Of a stretch of DNA of 8,863 nucleotides, positions 1 to 5,825 are shown piece after piece. The DNA comes from Candidatus Methylarchaceae archaeon HK01M (GTDB lineage Archaea; Thermoproteota; Nitrososphaeria; Nitrososphaerales; JACAEJ01). The position numbers and the translations under genes are program-made. The notes below the pieces were generated by a model. It was not told the origin of the DNA and did not search any database. It was given only the letters and a program-made list of their open reading frames with translations. Location: positions 1 to 8,863 of the forward strand of contig JAKLZD010000001.1 in the NCBI GenBank assembly GCA_024256245.1, written 5' to 3'. The number at the start of each line of letters is the position of its first letter. Position 1 is the stretch's first letter.

Positions 1-1
1 T

Positions 2-760
2 GGAGGAAAGGATAGCCTTTCACTGCTAAGAATACTGAACGATATATGCAGACATCATGCCTCGAAGATTCTGGCTATAACAATAGATGAGGGAATTTCA
101 GGGTACTGTAAAGAGTCGATGATGATATGCAAAAATTTCACTAAAGAGCTTGGAATACCTCACTATACATCGTCCTTCAAGGAAATCTATGGTTTCAGCT
201 TGGATGAAGCGATCGAGTTCAGAGGTATTAAGAAGATTTCGGCATGCTCCATCTGTGGTATCTTAAGAAGGAGGGCAATAGACATCGTTGCTAATAAGTT
301 AAGGGTCGATGTAATAGCTACTGCGCATAATCTTGATGATCTGCTTCAGACCTTCACCATAAACTTGCTTAAGAGCGATATTACAAAGATAAGATGGTTT
401 GATCCTACGATAAAGCCAAAGGATGAGTTTGTCATAAGGAGAATGAGGCCTTTGATGGAAGTCTATGAGAAGGAAGTAGCCATGTACGCTTTTCTTAAAG
501 GCATACCCTTCCAGACTGCAAGTTGCCCCTACATGAACGAAGGGATGAGGTCCGAGATCAGGTCTATCTTAAATACATTAGAGGCAGAGCACCCCGGGAT
601 AAAGTACAGTGCTTTAAATTCTGCTATAAAGATTTCACAGAAGTTAGTCATAGATGAGAAGGGGTTAAAGCTTTGTAAAACATGCAAATTCCCCTCTTCA
701 AGTGAATTATGCTCTGTATGTAAAACTATAGATATGTTAAAAGGAGACATGTATATATAG
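2..760 (+). CDS. tRNA 2-thiolation ATPase, TtuA/Ncs6 family (5' truncated by window)
   Basis: This is the 3' part of an adenine-nucleotide alpha-hydrolase (PP-loop) protein of the TtuA/Ncs6/CTU1 group, which adenylates a tRNA uridine or receives sulfur for 2-thiolation. The reading frame is open from base 2 and begins with GGKDS, the end of the SGGKDS ATP-binding loop, so the true start and any N-terminal zinc finger lie upstream. Counting from base 2, a CSIC pair sits near residues 82-85, ATAHNLDD near 107-113 and a lone Cys in SCPY near 175. Two CxxC plus one Cys match the three iron-sulfur ligands known in TtuA. A C-terminal CxxC...CxxC finger lies near 225-240. The acidic residue usual after HNLDD is Leu here. 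Family membership is firm; TtuA (U54) versus Ncs6 (wobble U34) cannot be settled from this fragment. The end overlaps the TATA box of the SRP RNA gene. Confidence 0.9.
   Translation, partial: GGKDSLSLLRILNDICRHHASKILAITIDEGISGYCKESMMICKNFTKELGIPHYTSSFKEIYGFSLDEAIEFRGIKKISACSICGILRRRAIDIVANKLRVDVIATAHNLDDLLQTFTINLLKSDITKIRWFDPTIKPKDEFVIRRMRPLMEVYEKEVAMYAFLKGIPFQTASCPYMNEGMRSEIRSILNTLEAEHPGIKYSALNSAIKISQKLVIDEKGLKLCKTCKFPSSSELCSVCKTIDMLKGDMYI
752..759 (+). promoter_or_regulatory. TATA box for the SRP RNA gene
   Basis: An alternating TATATATA octamer is centred about 26 bases before the inferred 5' end of the SRP RNA (near 781), the normal archaeal TATA-to-start spacing. It overlaps the stop codon of the preceding thiolation gene, so the RNA promoter is embedded in the end of a coding region. 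A second AT-rich stretch at 761-770 is too close to be the box for this start. Confidence 0.6.
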
Positions 761-780
761 AAATTTTATACAATAAAAAT

Positions 781-1104
781 TGCGGCGATAGGTAGGGCTG
801 GGAGGTTAGCCGTCTCCCCTTCTTGAAACCGGCTATATGCAGGGGCCAGCAACCGATAGGTAAAGCATAATGGTCGAGATACCTGCCAGTTGCGCAGGGA
901 TGAAACCACGCCGTGGTGGGTGGTCGCAAGGGGCGACCTCTTCGAAGGAAGAGGATTGACCCTCAACTATCGAACCGGGTGAGGTCCGGGAGGAAGAAAC
1001 CCTAAGGTAGGGCGGTCACGCTATCACGTCAACGTGGCTGACTCAGCGGACTGGAGAGGGGGCTCGGTCAGGATGTGAAATCTGTTTGGAGCTATCGCCG
1101 CTTG
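781..1104 (+). ncRNA. ffs: Signal recognition particle (7S) RNA
   Basis: This is the RNA scaffold of the signal recognition particle, binding SRP19 and SRP54 to target ribosomes to the membrane. The ends pair perfectly over 10 bases (782-791 with 1092-1101), forming the helix 1 typical of archaea. The Alu part at about 795-847 has helix 3 (800-804 with 814-818), then the ACCGGCTATATGC and GGGGCC stretches that resemble archaeal SRP RNAs. Helix 6 is a 7-base stem (937-943 with 948-954) capped by a GAAG loop, a GNAR tetraloop as expected for SRP19. Helix 8 follows with GTCC, a GGGA GNRA loop at 988-991 and GGAAG, the SRP54 site. Its symmetric loop departs from consensus, reading GTGAGG/GAAGAAAC where GTCAGG/GAAGCAGC is usual. 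The exact ends are inferred from helix 1. An AT-rich stretch at 1105-1119 may end transcription. Confidence 0.9.
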
Positions 1105-1176
1105 ATAACTATTTTATTAGATCAAGAAGATCGATTTCGCTAAAGTTAATAACTCCCTTTTCTTCTTATAATTTGA

Positions 1177-1275
1177 GCCGGGGTCGCCTAGCCTGGTAGG
1201 GCGCAGGCCTGCTAAACTCATACAGAAAGTCTGTGACCCATTTGGGTCTCGTGGGTTCAAATCCCACCCCCGGCG
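1177..1275 (+). tRNA. tRNA-Ser(GCU) with a 13-base intron
   Basis: The cloverleaf is complete once an intron is removed. The acceptor stem is 1177-1183 with 1268-1274, and the D stem is GCCT with GGGC at 1199-1202. The anticodon stem is 1204-1208 with 1229-1233 (one G-U pair). The long variable arm has GACCC (1235-1239) and GGGTC (1244-1248) around ATTT, and the T arm is GTGGG/CCCAC with loop TTCAAAT. The anticodon is GCT at 1211-1213. The long variable arm together with discriminator G (1275) favours serine over leucine. CCA is not encoded. The mature RNA would be 86 bases. A short T run directly after (1277-1280) could terminate transcription. Confidence 0.95.
1215..1227 (+). other. tRNA intron (between positions 37 and 38)
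   Basis: Thirteen bases, AACTCATACAGAA, interrupt the anticodon loop at the canonical 37/38 site. The intron's ACAG can pair with anticodon-loop CTGC (three pairs plus a C-A mismatch). That leaves three-base bulges TAA and AAA, each cut after its second base, which is the geometry the archaeal splicing endonuclease recognises. The intron is too short for a stable outer helix, so this is a relaxed bulge-helix-bulge. Confidence 0.85.
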
Positions 1276-1370
1276 CTTTTATGCTTGGCGGATATGGAAT
1301 TCTAAATATTAGTTTGAACTTCGGCTCATCACAACCTTACCCTGAAGAATAAAAATAGAAAGAAAACAAA

Positions 1371-1414
1371 TTACCTGAACTTACTGAACAATAAATAAAG
1401 GTAAGTTCAGGTAA
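1371..1414. promoter_or_regulatory. Inverted repeat (14 + 14 bases) before phoU: operator or 5' UTR hairpin
   Basis: TTACCTGAACTTAC (1371-1384) is the exact reverse complement of GTAAGTTCAGGTAA (1401-1414), with a 16-base AT-rich spacer. A degenerate direct copy, TTACTGAAC, starts at 1381, ten bases after the first, and TTACCCTGAA lies at 1337-1346. The right arm abuts the AAAGGAG ribosome binding site (1415-1420) of phoU. The repeated half-site suggests a protein-binding operator. If transcription starts upstream, for example from the TATA-like TAAATATTAG near 1303-1312, the arms would instead fold into a stem next to the ribosome site. Confidence 0.6.
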
Positions 1415-1425
1415 AAGGAGATAAA

Positions 1426-2076
1426 ATGCCACGAATAATGGATATCGAGTTAAAACGTCTGAAAGAAGATACATTAAAGATGGGTGAACTTGCCAAGAAT
1501 TCTATAAGGGAGGCCATTCATGCTTTGATCAATAGGGATGCGAAACTAGCATCGAAGGTCATCGATGATGAAACTGTTGTTGATGAGTTGGAATTCGAGA
1601 TAGAGAATAAATGTGTAGATCTAATCTTGTTGCGGCAACCAATGGCCAAAGACCTCAGGATTGTAGTAACTATACTGAAGATCATAACAGACCTTGATAG
1701 GATAAGCGACCTTGCAAAGGATATCTCTGTCATAACCTTACATATAGGAAAAGAGGCCTTTGTGAAACCTCTGATCGATATACCTCGAATGTCTGAGATA
1801 GCACAGGGTATGATAGCTGATTGTTTGAATGCCTTCTCACAGGAGAAAATCGATTCTTTGAAGGATTTTTCCGAGAGAGACGATTTAGTGGACGCACTTA
1901 CTGATCAAGTCAGACGTGAATTAATAATTATTATGATTGAAAATCCACATTCAATCACTCAGTCAAACCGTCTTCTCTTCGTGGCATTACACTTAGAAAG
2001 AATAGCGGATCATGCATGCAACATAGCTTCACGCATCTATTACATGGTTACTGGTAACAAAATAAAATTTGAATAG
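1426..2076 (+). CDS. phoU: PhoU-family phosphate uptake regulator
   Basis: PhoU proteins are cytoplasmic, all-helical regulators that in bacteria restrain phosphate uptake through the Pst transporter and PhoR; archaeal ones are less well defined. The 216-residue product has the usual length and the two repeated three-helix bundles. Each carries the metal-binding (D/E)xxxD signature: D91-x3-D95 in TDLDRISDLAKDI and E191-x3-D195 in LERIADHACNIA. The RQPMAKDLR stretch near 70-78 is also characteristic of the family. There is no N-terminal AbrB-type DNA-binding domain, which some archaeal PhoU proteins have. The ATG is chosen because GGAG lies five bases upstream. No pst or pit transporter gene is next to it, so its target must be elsewhere. 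The inverted repeat directly before the gene suggests tight or self-controlled expression. It converges on the minus-strand genes ending at 2135. Confidence 0.9.
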   Translation: MPRIMDIELKRLKEDTLKMGELAKNSIREAIHALINRDAKLASKVIDDETVVDELEFEIENKCVDLILLRQPMAKDLRIVVTILKIITDLDRISDLAKDISVITLHIGKEAFVKPLIDIPRMSEIAQGMIADCLNAFSQEKIDSLKDFSERDDLVDALTDQVRRELIIIMIENPHSITQSNRLLFVALHLERIADHACNIASRIYYMVTGNKIKFE

Positions 2077-2134
2077 ACCGCTAAAATAAAACATACTTTT
2101 ATCAAATGTACGATTTAGTGATGCATCGAATATC

Positions 2135-2572
2135 TTAAAGCTTACTTTTCTTGAACACCAATATGGCTAGAATGGTCATCATCCAAAAGGGAGATGTCCC
2201 AGCCACCATAAATATCGGCGCCAAGGACGTTGTGAAGAAGCTATTAATCATCGCTGAACCTGTTATTAAAAGCAGTCATTACAAAACCGCCGATGGCGAT
2301 TATTAGCGCAGATAAGGCTCTTATCAAAGTATAAAAGCTACGGAACATCGAAGAGAAGATCAGATATCCTCCTAGAAATAGGGAAACGGCTAAAGGCAGA
2401 GTCCCAAAGAGGAAAGTATAAACTTGCTGACTGTAAGCAACGTACCCTCCTCGGTTTCAAAGGAATAAGGCGGTAAGAAAAGCTTGGTGGAGATGAGCTC
2501 GACTGAGGTTAAAGCAAGTATCCCAATCCATAAGATCGTGAGTGCTATAGCAGTGATCTTATTAATTTCCAT
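2135..2572 (-). pseudogene. Frame-disrupted four-helix membrane protein (two compensating single-base indels)
   Basis: No single frame is open across this stretch, but three consecutive segments join into one plausible protein. From ATG at 2572-2570 the frame is open through LPPYSFETEE. It then continues one frame over (GYVAYSQQVY...) from about 2447 to 2273, and returns to the first frame (LITGSAMIN...) down to TAA at 2137-2135. The shifts fall at short homopolymers: the CCC at 2445-2447, as if one C were lost, and the AAAA at 2268-2271, as if one A were gained. Undoing both gives exactly 145 codons with predicted membrane helices near residues 5-27, 52-73, 83-104 and 117-140, and a basic C-terminus (KKSKL). 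I do not recognise the family. Either it is a recent pseudogene or the assembly has two homopolymer errors. It lies 51 bases after the YjbQ gene on the same strand and has no clear ribosome binding site. Confidence 0.7.
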
Positions 2573-2623
2573 TATATGTATCGTCAGTTAACTTTACTAA
2601 ATCATAAAATGTTACTTCTAACT

Positions 2624-3034
2624 TCATTCGCCCATTACTTCTACTATCACTTTTCTCCTTCTCGGGCCATCTAACTCTAACAAGAAGATATTCTGCCAAG
2701 TCCCTTTGACAAGTGTACCATCCTTGACTGGAAAGATCCTCGATGGACCTATAAAGGTGGAAGCCAAGTGAGAATCAGCATTATCGTCCACTCTATCGTG
2801 GAGCCATCCTGCACCCTTAGGAAACTCTTCCTTAATTTTTTTGACGATGTCTTGCATCAAACCCCTTTCATGTTCGTTGACGACTACGGAAACTGTCGAA
2901 TGTAAAGTAAAGACGAGACAGAGACCATCATTTATGTTACTTTTGTGTACATGATCCCCAACGTAACTGCTTATGTCTATCAACTCAGTTCGATCCTTTG
3001 TCGTAACTTCTATCTCACCAAAGAAGACCTTCAA
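2624..3034 (-). CDS. yjbQ: YjbQ-family (UPF0047) protein
   Basis: This 136-residue protein belongs to the YjbQ/UPF0047 family, small trimeric cytosolic proteins; some members show thiamine phosphate synthase activity, but the physiological role is unsettled. The family's three conserved blocks are present in order. They are LHSTVSVVVNEHE (44-56, usually H-T-T-A...NE), HDRVDDNADSHLASTFIGPS (79-98), and GTWQNIFLLELDGPRRRKV (111-129). Length is normal. The start is TTG at 3034-3032, chosen because AGGGGAT lies about seven bases upstream and because MKVFFGEIEV fits family N-termini. TTTTAAATT near 3078-3086 on the minus strand could be its own TATA box. It sits 64 bases downstream of rpl29, where archaea usually carry Sui1 or S17, so its place in the ribosomal string looks like replacement after breakage. 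Confidence 0.9.
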   Translation of the reverse strand: MKVFFGEIEVTTKDRTELIDISSYVGDHVHKSNINDGLCLVFTLHSTVSVVVNEHERGLMQDIVKKIKEEFPKGAGWLHDRVDDNADSHLASTFIGPSRIFPVKDGTLVKGTWQNIFLLELDGPRRRKVIVEVMGE

Positions 3035-3098
3035 ATTAATCCCCTTTAATTGGAAAGAATTCTATCAGAAATACTTTTCAAAATTTAAAATCTGATTT

Positions 3099-3302
3099 TT
3101 AAATGCGCTTTCTCTCATTCATTATTGTAAGTACCCTTGCGATAGCCTTTCTTATATCTCGAATCTTACCAGTCTCTTTCTTCAAAGTACCTCTTATTGC
3201 TGCGCTCCTAAGTTTGATAAGTTCAGCCCTCAACTCCAAAAAATTTTCTTGTAGTTCTTCATCATCCAGCTTCCTTAATTCGCTACTCTTGAGTTTCGGC
3301 AT
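3099..3302 (-). CDS. rpl29: Large ribosomal subunit protein uL29
   Basis: uL29 sits near the polypeptide exit tunnel, next to uL23, at the docking site for SRP. The 67-residue product is two long helices, as in the family, with LRKLDDEELQENFLELRAEL at the N-terminal half and the typical GKIRDIRKAIARVLTIMNER at the C-terminal half. The ATG at 3302-3300 lies inside the rps3 reading frame, overlapping it by 20 bases. Its GGAGGAA ribosome binding site is part of the codons for the acidic tail of uS3, so the two are translationally linked. The genes that usually follow in archaea (Sui1, RNase P p29, uS17) are absent. Confidence 0.93.
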   Translation of the reverse strand: MPKLKSSELRKLDDEELQENFLELRAELIKLRSAAIRGTLKKETGKIRDIRKAIARVLTIMNERKRI

Positions 3303-3930
3303 CGCTCTCTTCCTCCTTTGGAGTAGCTTCCTTAGGTTTCTTCTCTATTATCTCGACTTCAGGGGGCAAGAGGTCCTTTAGGGCGATCTTTACCTTTATC
3401 CCATAGAGGCCCATTTTGAGCAATACATCGGTCGTAGCCTCCTTCACAGTCTTTGATTTGATATTTCCACTTTTGGGGACAATACCAGCCCTATGCTTCT
3501 CATAATGAGATCTATCGCTTCTCAACTTACCTGAAACCGTTATCTCCGTACCCATCGCACCCGCGCTCATGATAGAATTTAAAGCCCAAAGGGAGGCTCT
3601 CCTGAAGGCTCTGCCCCTTATGACATTCCGAGCTATTCGGTTACACATTATCATAGGGTTCAACTCAGGAACTTCGACTTCCAACACTGAAATCTGAGGA
3701 TTTGGTAGATCGAACTTCTCTTCTATCATAGAGGTGAGGGCCTTGATGCCTGTGCCACGCCTTCCAATTATCAGGCCAGGCCTTGTCGCAAAGATGGTTA
3801 TTCTTGTACCTATAGGAGTCTTAAGGATGTCTAGGCCACCATAGCCGGCATTGGCTAACTCCTTTTGCAAAAATTCGTCCAACTCAGCGTTCTTGGTATA
3901 ATTTTTCATAAGGTTCTTAATTGCCGACAT
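3283..3930 (-). CDS. rps3: Small ribosomal subunit protein uS3
   Basis: uS3 lies at the mRNA entry channel of the 30S head. The 215-residue protein starts with the family's N-terminal helices. It continues with a type II KH domain with the GxxG loop IIGRRGTGIKAL (54-65), then the C-terminal S3 domain with the NVIRGRAFRRA and GAMGTEITVSGKLRSDRSHYEK blocks (about 93-146), and finishes with a Glu-rich tail (195-215). The ATG is one base after the uL22 stop (TGATATG), and GGAGG, sitting in the last uL22 codons, is its ribosome binding site. It overlaps rpl29 by 20 bases. Order and overlaps show one transcript with rpl22 and rpl29. Confidence 0.96.
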   Translation of the reverse strand: MSAIKNLMKNYTKNAELDEFLQKELANAGYGGLDILKTPIGTRITIFATRPGLIIGRRGTGIKALTSMIEEKFDLPNPQISVLEVEVPELNPMIMCNRIARNVIRGRAFRRASLWALNSIMSAGAMGTEITVSGKLRSDRSHYEKHRAGIVPKSGNIKSKTVKEATTDVLLKMGLYGIKVKIALKDLLPPEVEIIEKKPKEATPKEEESDAETQE

Positions 3931-3931
3931 A

Positions 3932-4396
3932 TCATAAGACCTCCTTTCCCACCATCTCTATATGGATCAAAGTATTGAACTTTGGAGAAGAGCGGCCGTA
4001 AGCCCTAGGCATATATCTTTTTATCTTCATGCCTCTCATAGTCGCAGCATGAAGTAAGATCATCTTCTCGGTATCTAATCCCTTAAATTCTGCATTAGCT
4101 TCAAGATTTCCGATGACCTTGAGTACTTCTCTAGCAGCCTTGACTGGGTAACGCCCAACGTGAAATTTAAATTGAGACCTCTTATGGGGCACCTCCTTTG
4201 TATGTCTTCTGAAAGGCACGACTTGTTTCTTGGCGATTACATTTTCTAAGAAGTTCTTGGCCTGTGCAATAGTCATGCCTTTTATAGTTTTACAGACTTC
4301 TCTTGCTGACTTTGGGGAGGCGTCTACTTCTCTCCCGCTCGCTCTTACCTGTGTCAGAGGGTCGTAATTTGCAAAGCTATACTTGAATTTGGGCAA
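3932..4396 (-). CDS. rpl22: Large ribosomal subunit protein uL22
   Basis: uL22 contacts many 23S rRNA domains and its long beta hairpin lines the exit tunnel. The archaeal signature QVRASGREVDASPKSAREV lies near residues 17-35, and the tunnel hairpin KRYMPRAYGRSSP precedes the closing HIEM. The frame stays open up to an ATG at 4480, but I place the start at TTG 4396-4394. MPKFKYSFANYDP matches archaeal L22 N-termini and gives 154 residues, and the residues further upstream look unrelated. An AT-rich TATA element centred near 4437 would start transcription around 4411, after the upstream ATG. It is the first gene of a uL22-uS3-uL29 unit. uS19, normally just before it, is missing. Confidence 0.92.
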   Translation of the reverse strand: MPKFKYSFANYDPLTQVRASGREVDASPKSAREVCKTIKGMTIAQAKNFLENVIAKKQVVPFRRHTKEVPHKRSQFKFHVGRYPVKAAREVLKVIGNLEANAEFKGLDTEKMILLHAATMRGMKIKRYMPRAYGRSSPKFNTLIHIEMVGKEVL

Positions 4397-4429
4397 AGAA
4401 TCTACCGTACAGAAAAGAGTCGTATACCA

Positions 4430-4443
4430 CATAAAATAAATAC
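4430..4443. promoter_or_regulatory. Likely shared divergent TATA region (rpl22 and winged-helix membrane gene)
   Basis: CATAAAATAAATAC lies almost exactly midway between the divergent TTG starts at 4396 (minus) and 4480 (plus), about 41 and 43 bases from each. Read on minus it gives GTATTTATTTTATG with purine-rich AAAAG before it, a fair BRE-TATA; read on plus it gives ATAAAATAAATA. Either direction would give leaders of about 15 bases. No other comparable AT block is in the 83-base gap. Whether one or two initiator complexes form here is inference. Confidence 0.5.
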
Positions 4444-4479
4444 TTTTGCCTTCAATTTTGTCTAAAGAAAGAATGACCA

Positions 4480-5238
4480 TTGAGAGATAGCGAAGTTTCT
4501 GATATTACAGCTAACCCTGCAAGGGTTAGAATTCTTGAGATAATTGGAGGGGAGGGGAGCGCAAGCTTTACAGAGATAAAACGTAAAACAAGCTTAAGTA
4601 CAGGCTCCATCTACTACCATCTGTCCTATTTAAGGGATTATATAACTAGAGATAGTAATAGAAGATACATCTTAACTGAAAAAGGAAGGCGCTTATTGAA
4701 GAAGTTAGGAATGAGGGTTATGGTGAAGGATCAAGGCAGCTTTGTGCTGAAGTCCCTCTCAATTATCACTCTTGCATCTATATTCAAGCGTGCAACATAC
4801 TCAAGGGGGAGGGCTATTGCCGTGACGATATCTACCTTAGCTTTGGGTTCTTTTGTGTGCTTATATTCAAATTTAAATCATTTCCTTTTATCAGTTCCAA
4901 GCAAGCTGATTATGAACCCAATCCTATCTACATTTTTGACTGGATGGTTACTAACCTTTGTCCTTGCTGAATTATATTCGGCCATCACAACGGGCATAAA
5001 GGTTGGGGGAGAAGTGGAGCTTGCCACTACTATAGCATTGAGCTTCATTCCTCTTTACATCTATTCAAGTATAACGCATCTTCAGATATCGAACATAATT
5101 CTTGTGCCTATGCAGATATGGAGTGCCATACTTCTGGCAGGAGGCTTAAATATATCGAAGGGAGTCAGGTTAACTCACTCCTTCATCTTCAGCTTGATTA
5201 TACTCTATCTATCTATTTATATCTGGTTGACCATATGA
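4480..5238 (+). CDS. Winged-helix protein with C-terminal five-helix (Yip1-like) membrane domain
   Basis: This is a 252-residue protein with two parts. Residues 5-80 form an ArsR-like winged helix: ANPARVRILEII, then recognition-helix region SLSTGSIYYHLSYLRD, then a wing ending RRYILTEKGRRLL. Residues 112-251 contain five hydrophobic segments, about 112-130, 147-168, 180-198, 204-222 and 232-251. The GGEVELATTIALSFIPLYIY and QIWSAILLAGGL patterns recall Yip1-type domains. This is judged by eye, not by profile. The inferred role is a membrane-anchored DNA-binding regulator; its ligand and targets are unknown. The start is TTG at 4480, because an in-frame TGA at 4474-4476 blocks any longer form and the winged helix needs this N-terminus. 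It diverges from rpl22 and may share its TATA region. Confidence 0.8.
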   Translation: MRDSEVSDITANPARVRILEIIGGEGSASFTEIKRKTSLSTGSIYYHLSYLRDYITRDSNRRYILTEKGRRLLKKLGMRVMVKDQGSFVLKSLSIITLASIFKRATYSRGRAIAVTISTLALGSFVCLYSNLNHFLLSVPSKLIMNPILSTFLTGWLLTFVLAELYSAITTGIKVGGEVELATTIALSFIPLYIYSSITHLQISNIILVPMQIWSAILLAGGLNISKGVRLTHSFIFSLIILYLSIYIWLTI

Positions 5239-5280
5239 TAGTGTGAAAACAAATAAAACTTAAAATTGAAGATTAAAGTA

Positions 5281-5290
5281 TTTATATAAA
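5281..5290 (+). promoter_or_regulatory. TATA box for rps12
   Basis: TTTATATAAA, preceded by AAAGTA as a purine-rich BRE-like element, is centred about 28 bases before the TTG start at 5313. The transcript would begin within a few bases of the start codon, so rps12 mRNA is probably leaderless or nearly so. No Shine-Dalgarno sequence is visible before the start. Confidence 0.65.
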
Positions 5291-5312
5291 GCAATTGGAT
5301 TGATGATCGAGA

Positions 5313-5756
5313 TTGGCAAGATTAAAGTCACCTAGGGGAGAATTCGCTGGAAGACAGCAAAAAAGGAAGAAGCAGAGATTTAGATGGTCTGACAAGTACT
5401 ACAAGCGTAGGGTATTGATGTTAGATAAAAAATCCGATCCTCTCGAAGGTGCGCCTCAGGCGCGGGGGATAGTGCTAGAGAAGGTGGGAATAGAATCCAA
5501 ACAACCCAACTCAGCCATTAGGAAGTGTGTCCGTGTTCAACTAGTCAAGAACGGTAAGCAGATCACCGCTTTCCTCCCTGGCGATGGAGCATTAAATTAC
5601 GTAGATGAACATGATGAAGTTTTGGTGGAAGGCATAGGAGGATCTATGGGCAGGGCTATGGGAGATATACCTGGCGTCAGATGGCGGGTATCTATGGTCA
5701 ACGAGGTCTCCTTAAATATGCTCGTCCTAGGGAAAAAGGAGAAGCCAAGAAGATAA
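5313..5756 (+). CDS. rps12: Small ribosomal subunit protein uS12
   Basis: uS12 sits at the decoding centre and governs translational accuracy. The 147-residue product is the archaeal/eukaryotic type. It has a basic N-terminal tail (QQKRKKQRFRWSDKYYKRR, 15-33), DPLEGAPQARGIVLEKVGIE (42-61), the decoding-site loop KQPNSAIRK (63-71), and GDIPGVR (117-123), whose Asp corresponds to the residue methylthiolated in bacteria. Two otherwise conserved spots differ from the archaeal form I recall: LPGDG for PRDG, and GGSMGRAMGD for GGPRGRSMGD. The start is TTG at 5313. An in-frame TGA at 5304-5306 excludes longer forms, and the ATG at 5303 is in another frame. In most archaea uS7 follows directly; here a membrane protein gene lies between them. 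Confidence 0.96.
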   Translation: MARLKSPRGEFAGRQQKRKKQRFRWSDKYYKRRVLMLDKKSDPLEGAPQARGIVLEKVGIESKQPNSAIRKCVRVQLVKNGKQITAFLPGDGALNYVDEHDEVLVEGIGGSMGRAMGDIPGVRWRVSMVNEVSLNMLVLGKKEKPRR

Positions 5757-5792
5757 AATAAAGAAAGAGCTCTAGAAAAATACATCATAAAC

Positions 5793-5800
5793 TTTATATT
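5793..5800 (+). promoter_or_regulatory. TATA box for the membrane protein gene at 5826
   Basis: TTTATATT is centred near 5796, predicting transcription from about 5822. That is downstream of the first possible ATG (5805) and just before the second (5826), which is why the later start is preferred for the gene. It also indicates the gene is transcribed separately from rps12, which ends at 5756. Confidence 0.5.
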
Positions 5801-5825
5801 TAAAATGTCATCAATAGTGGTGAGA

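Noticed and set aside
726..966. Two overlapping minus-strand ORFs of 66-67 codons
   Set aside because: They lie over the SRP RNA gene; the folded RNA fully accounts for the sequence, and the peptides look like random translations.
781..1104. RNase P RNA instead of SRP RNA
   Set aside because: A GAGGAAG-like string is present, but it sits in a helix 8 hairpin late in the molecule. The conserved 5' and 3' RNase P blocks are absent, while the Alu fold, GNAR helix 6 and terminal helix 1 all fit SRP RNA.
4397..4480. N-terminal extension of uL22 to the ATG at 4480
   Set aside because: The 28 extra residues do not resemble archaeal L22, the predicted transcript start lies downstream of that ATG, and the extension would run into the divergent gene.
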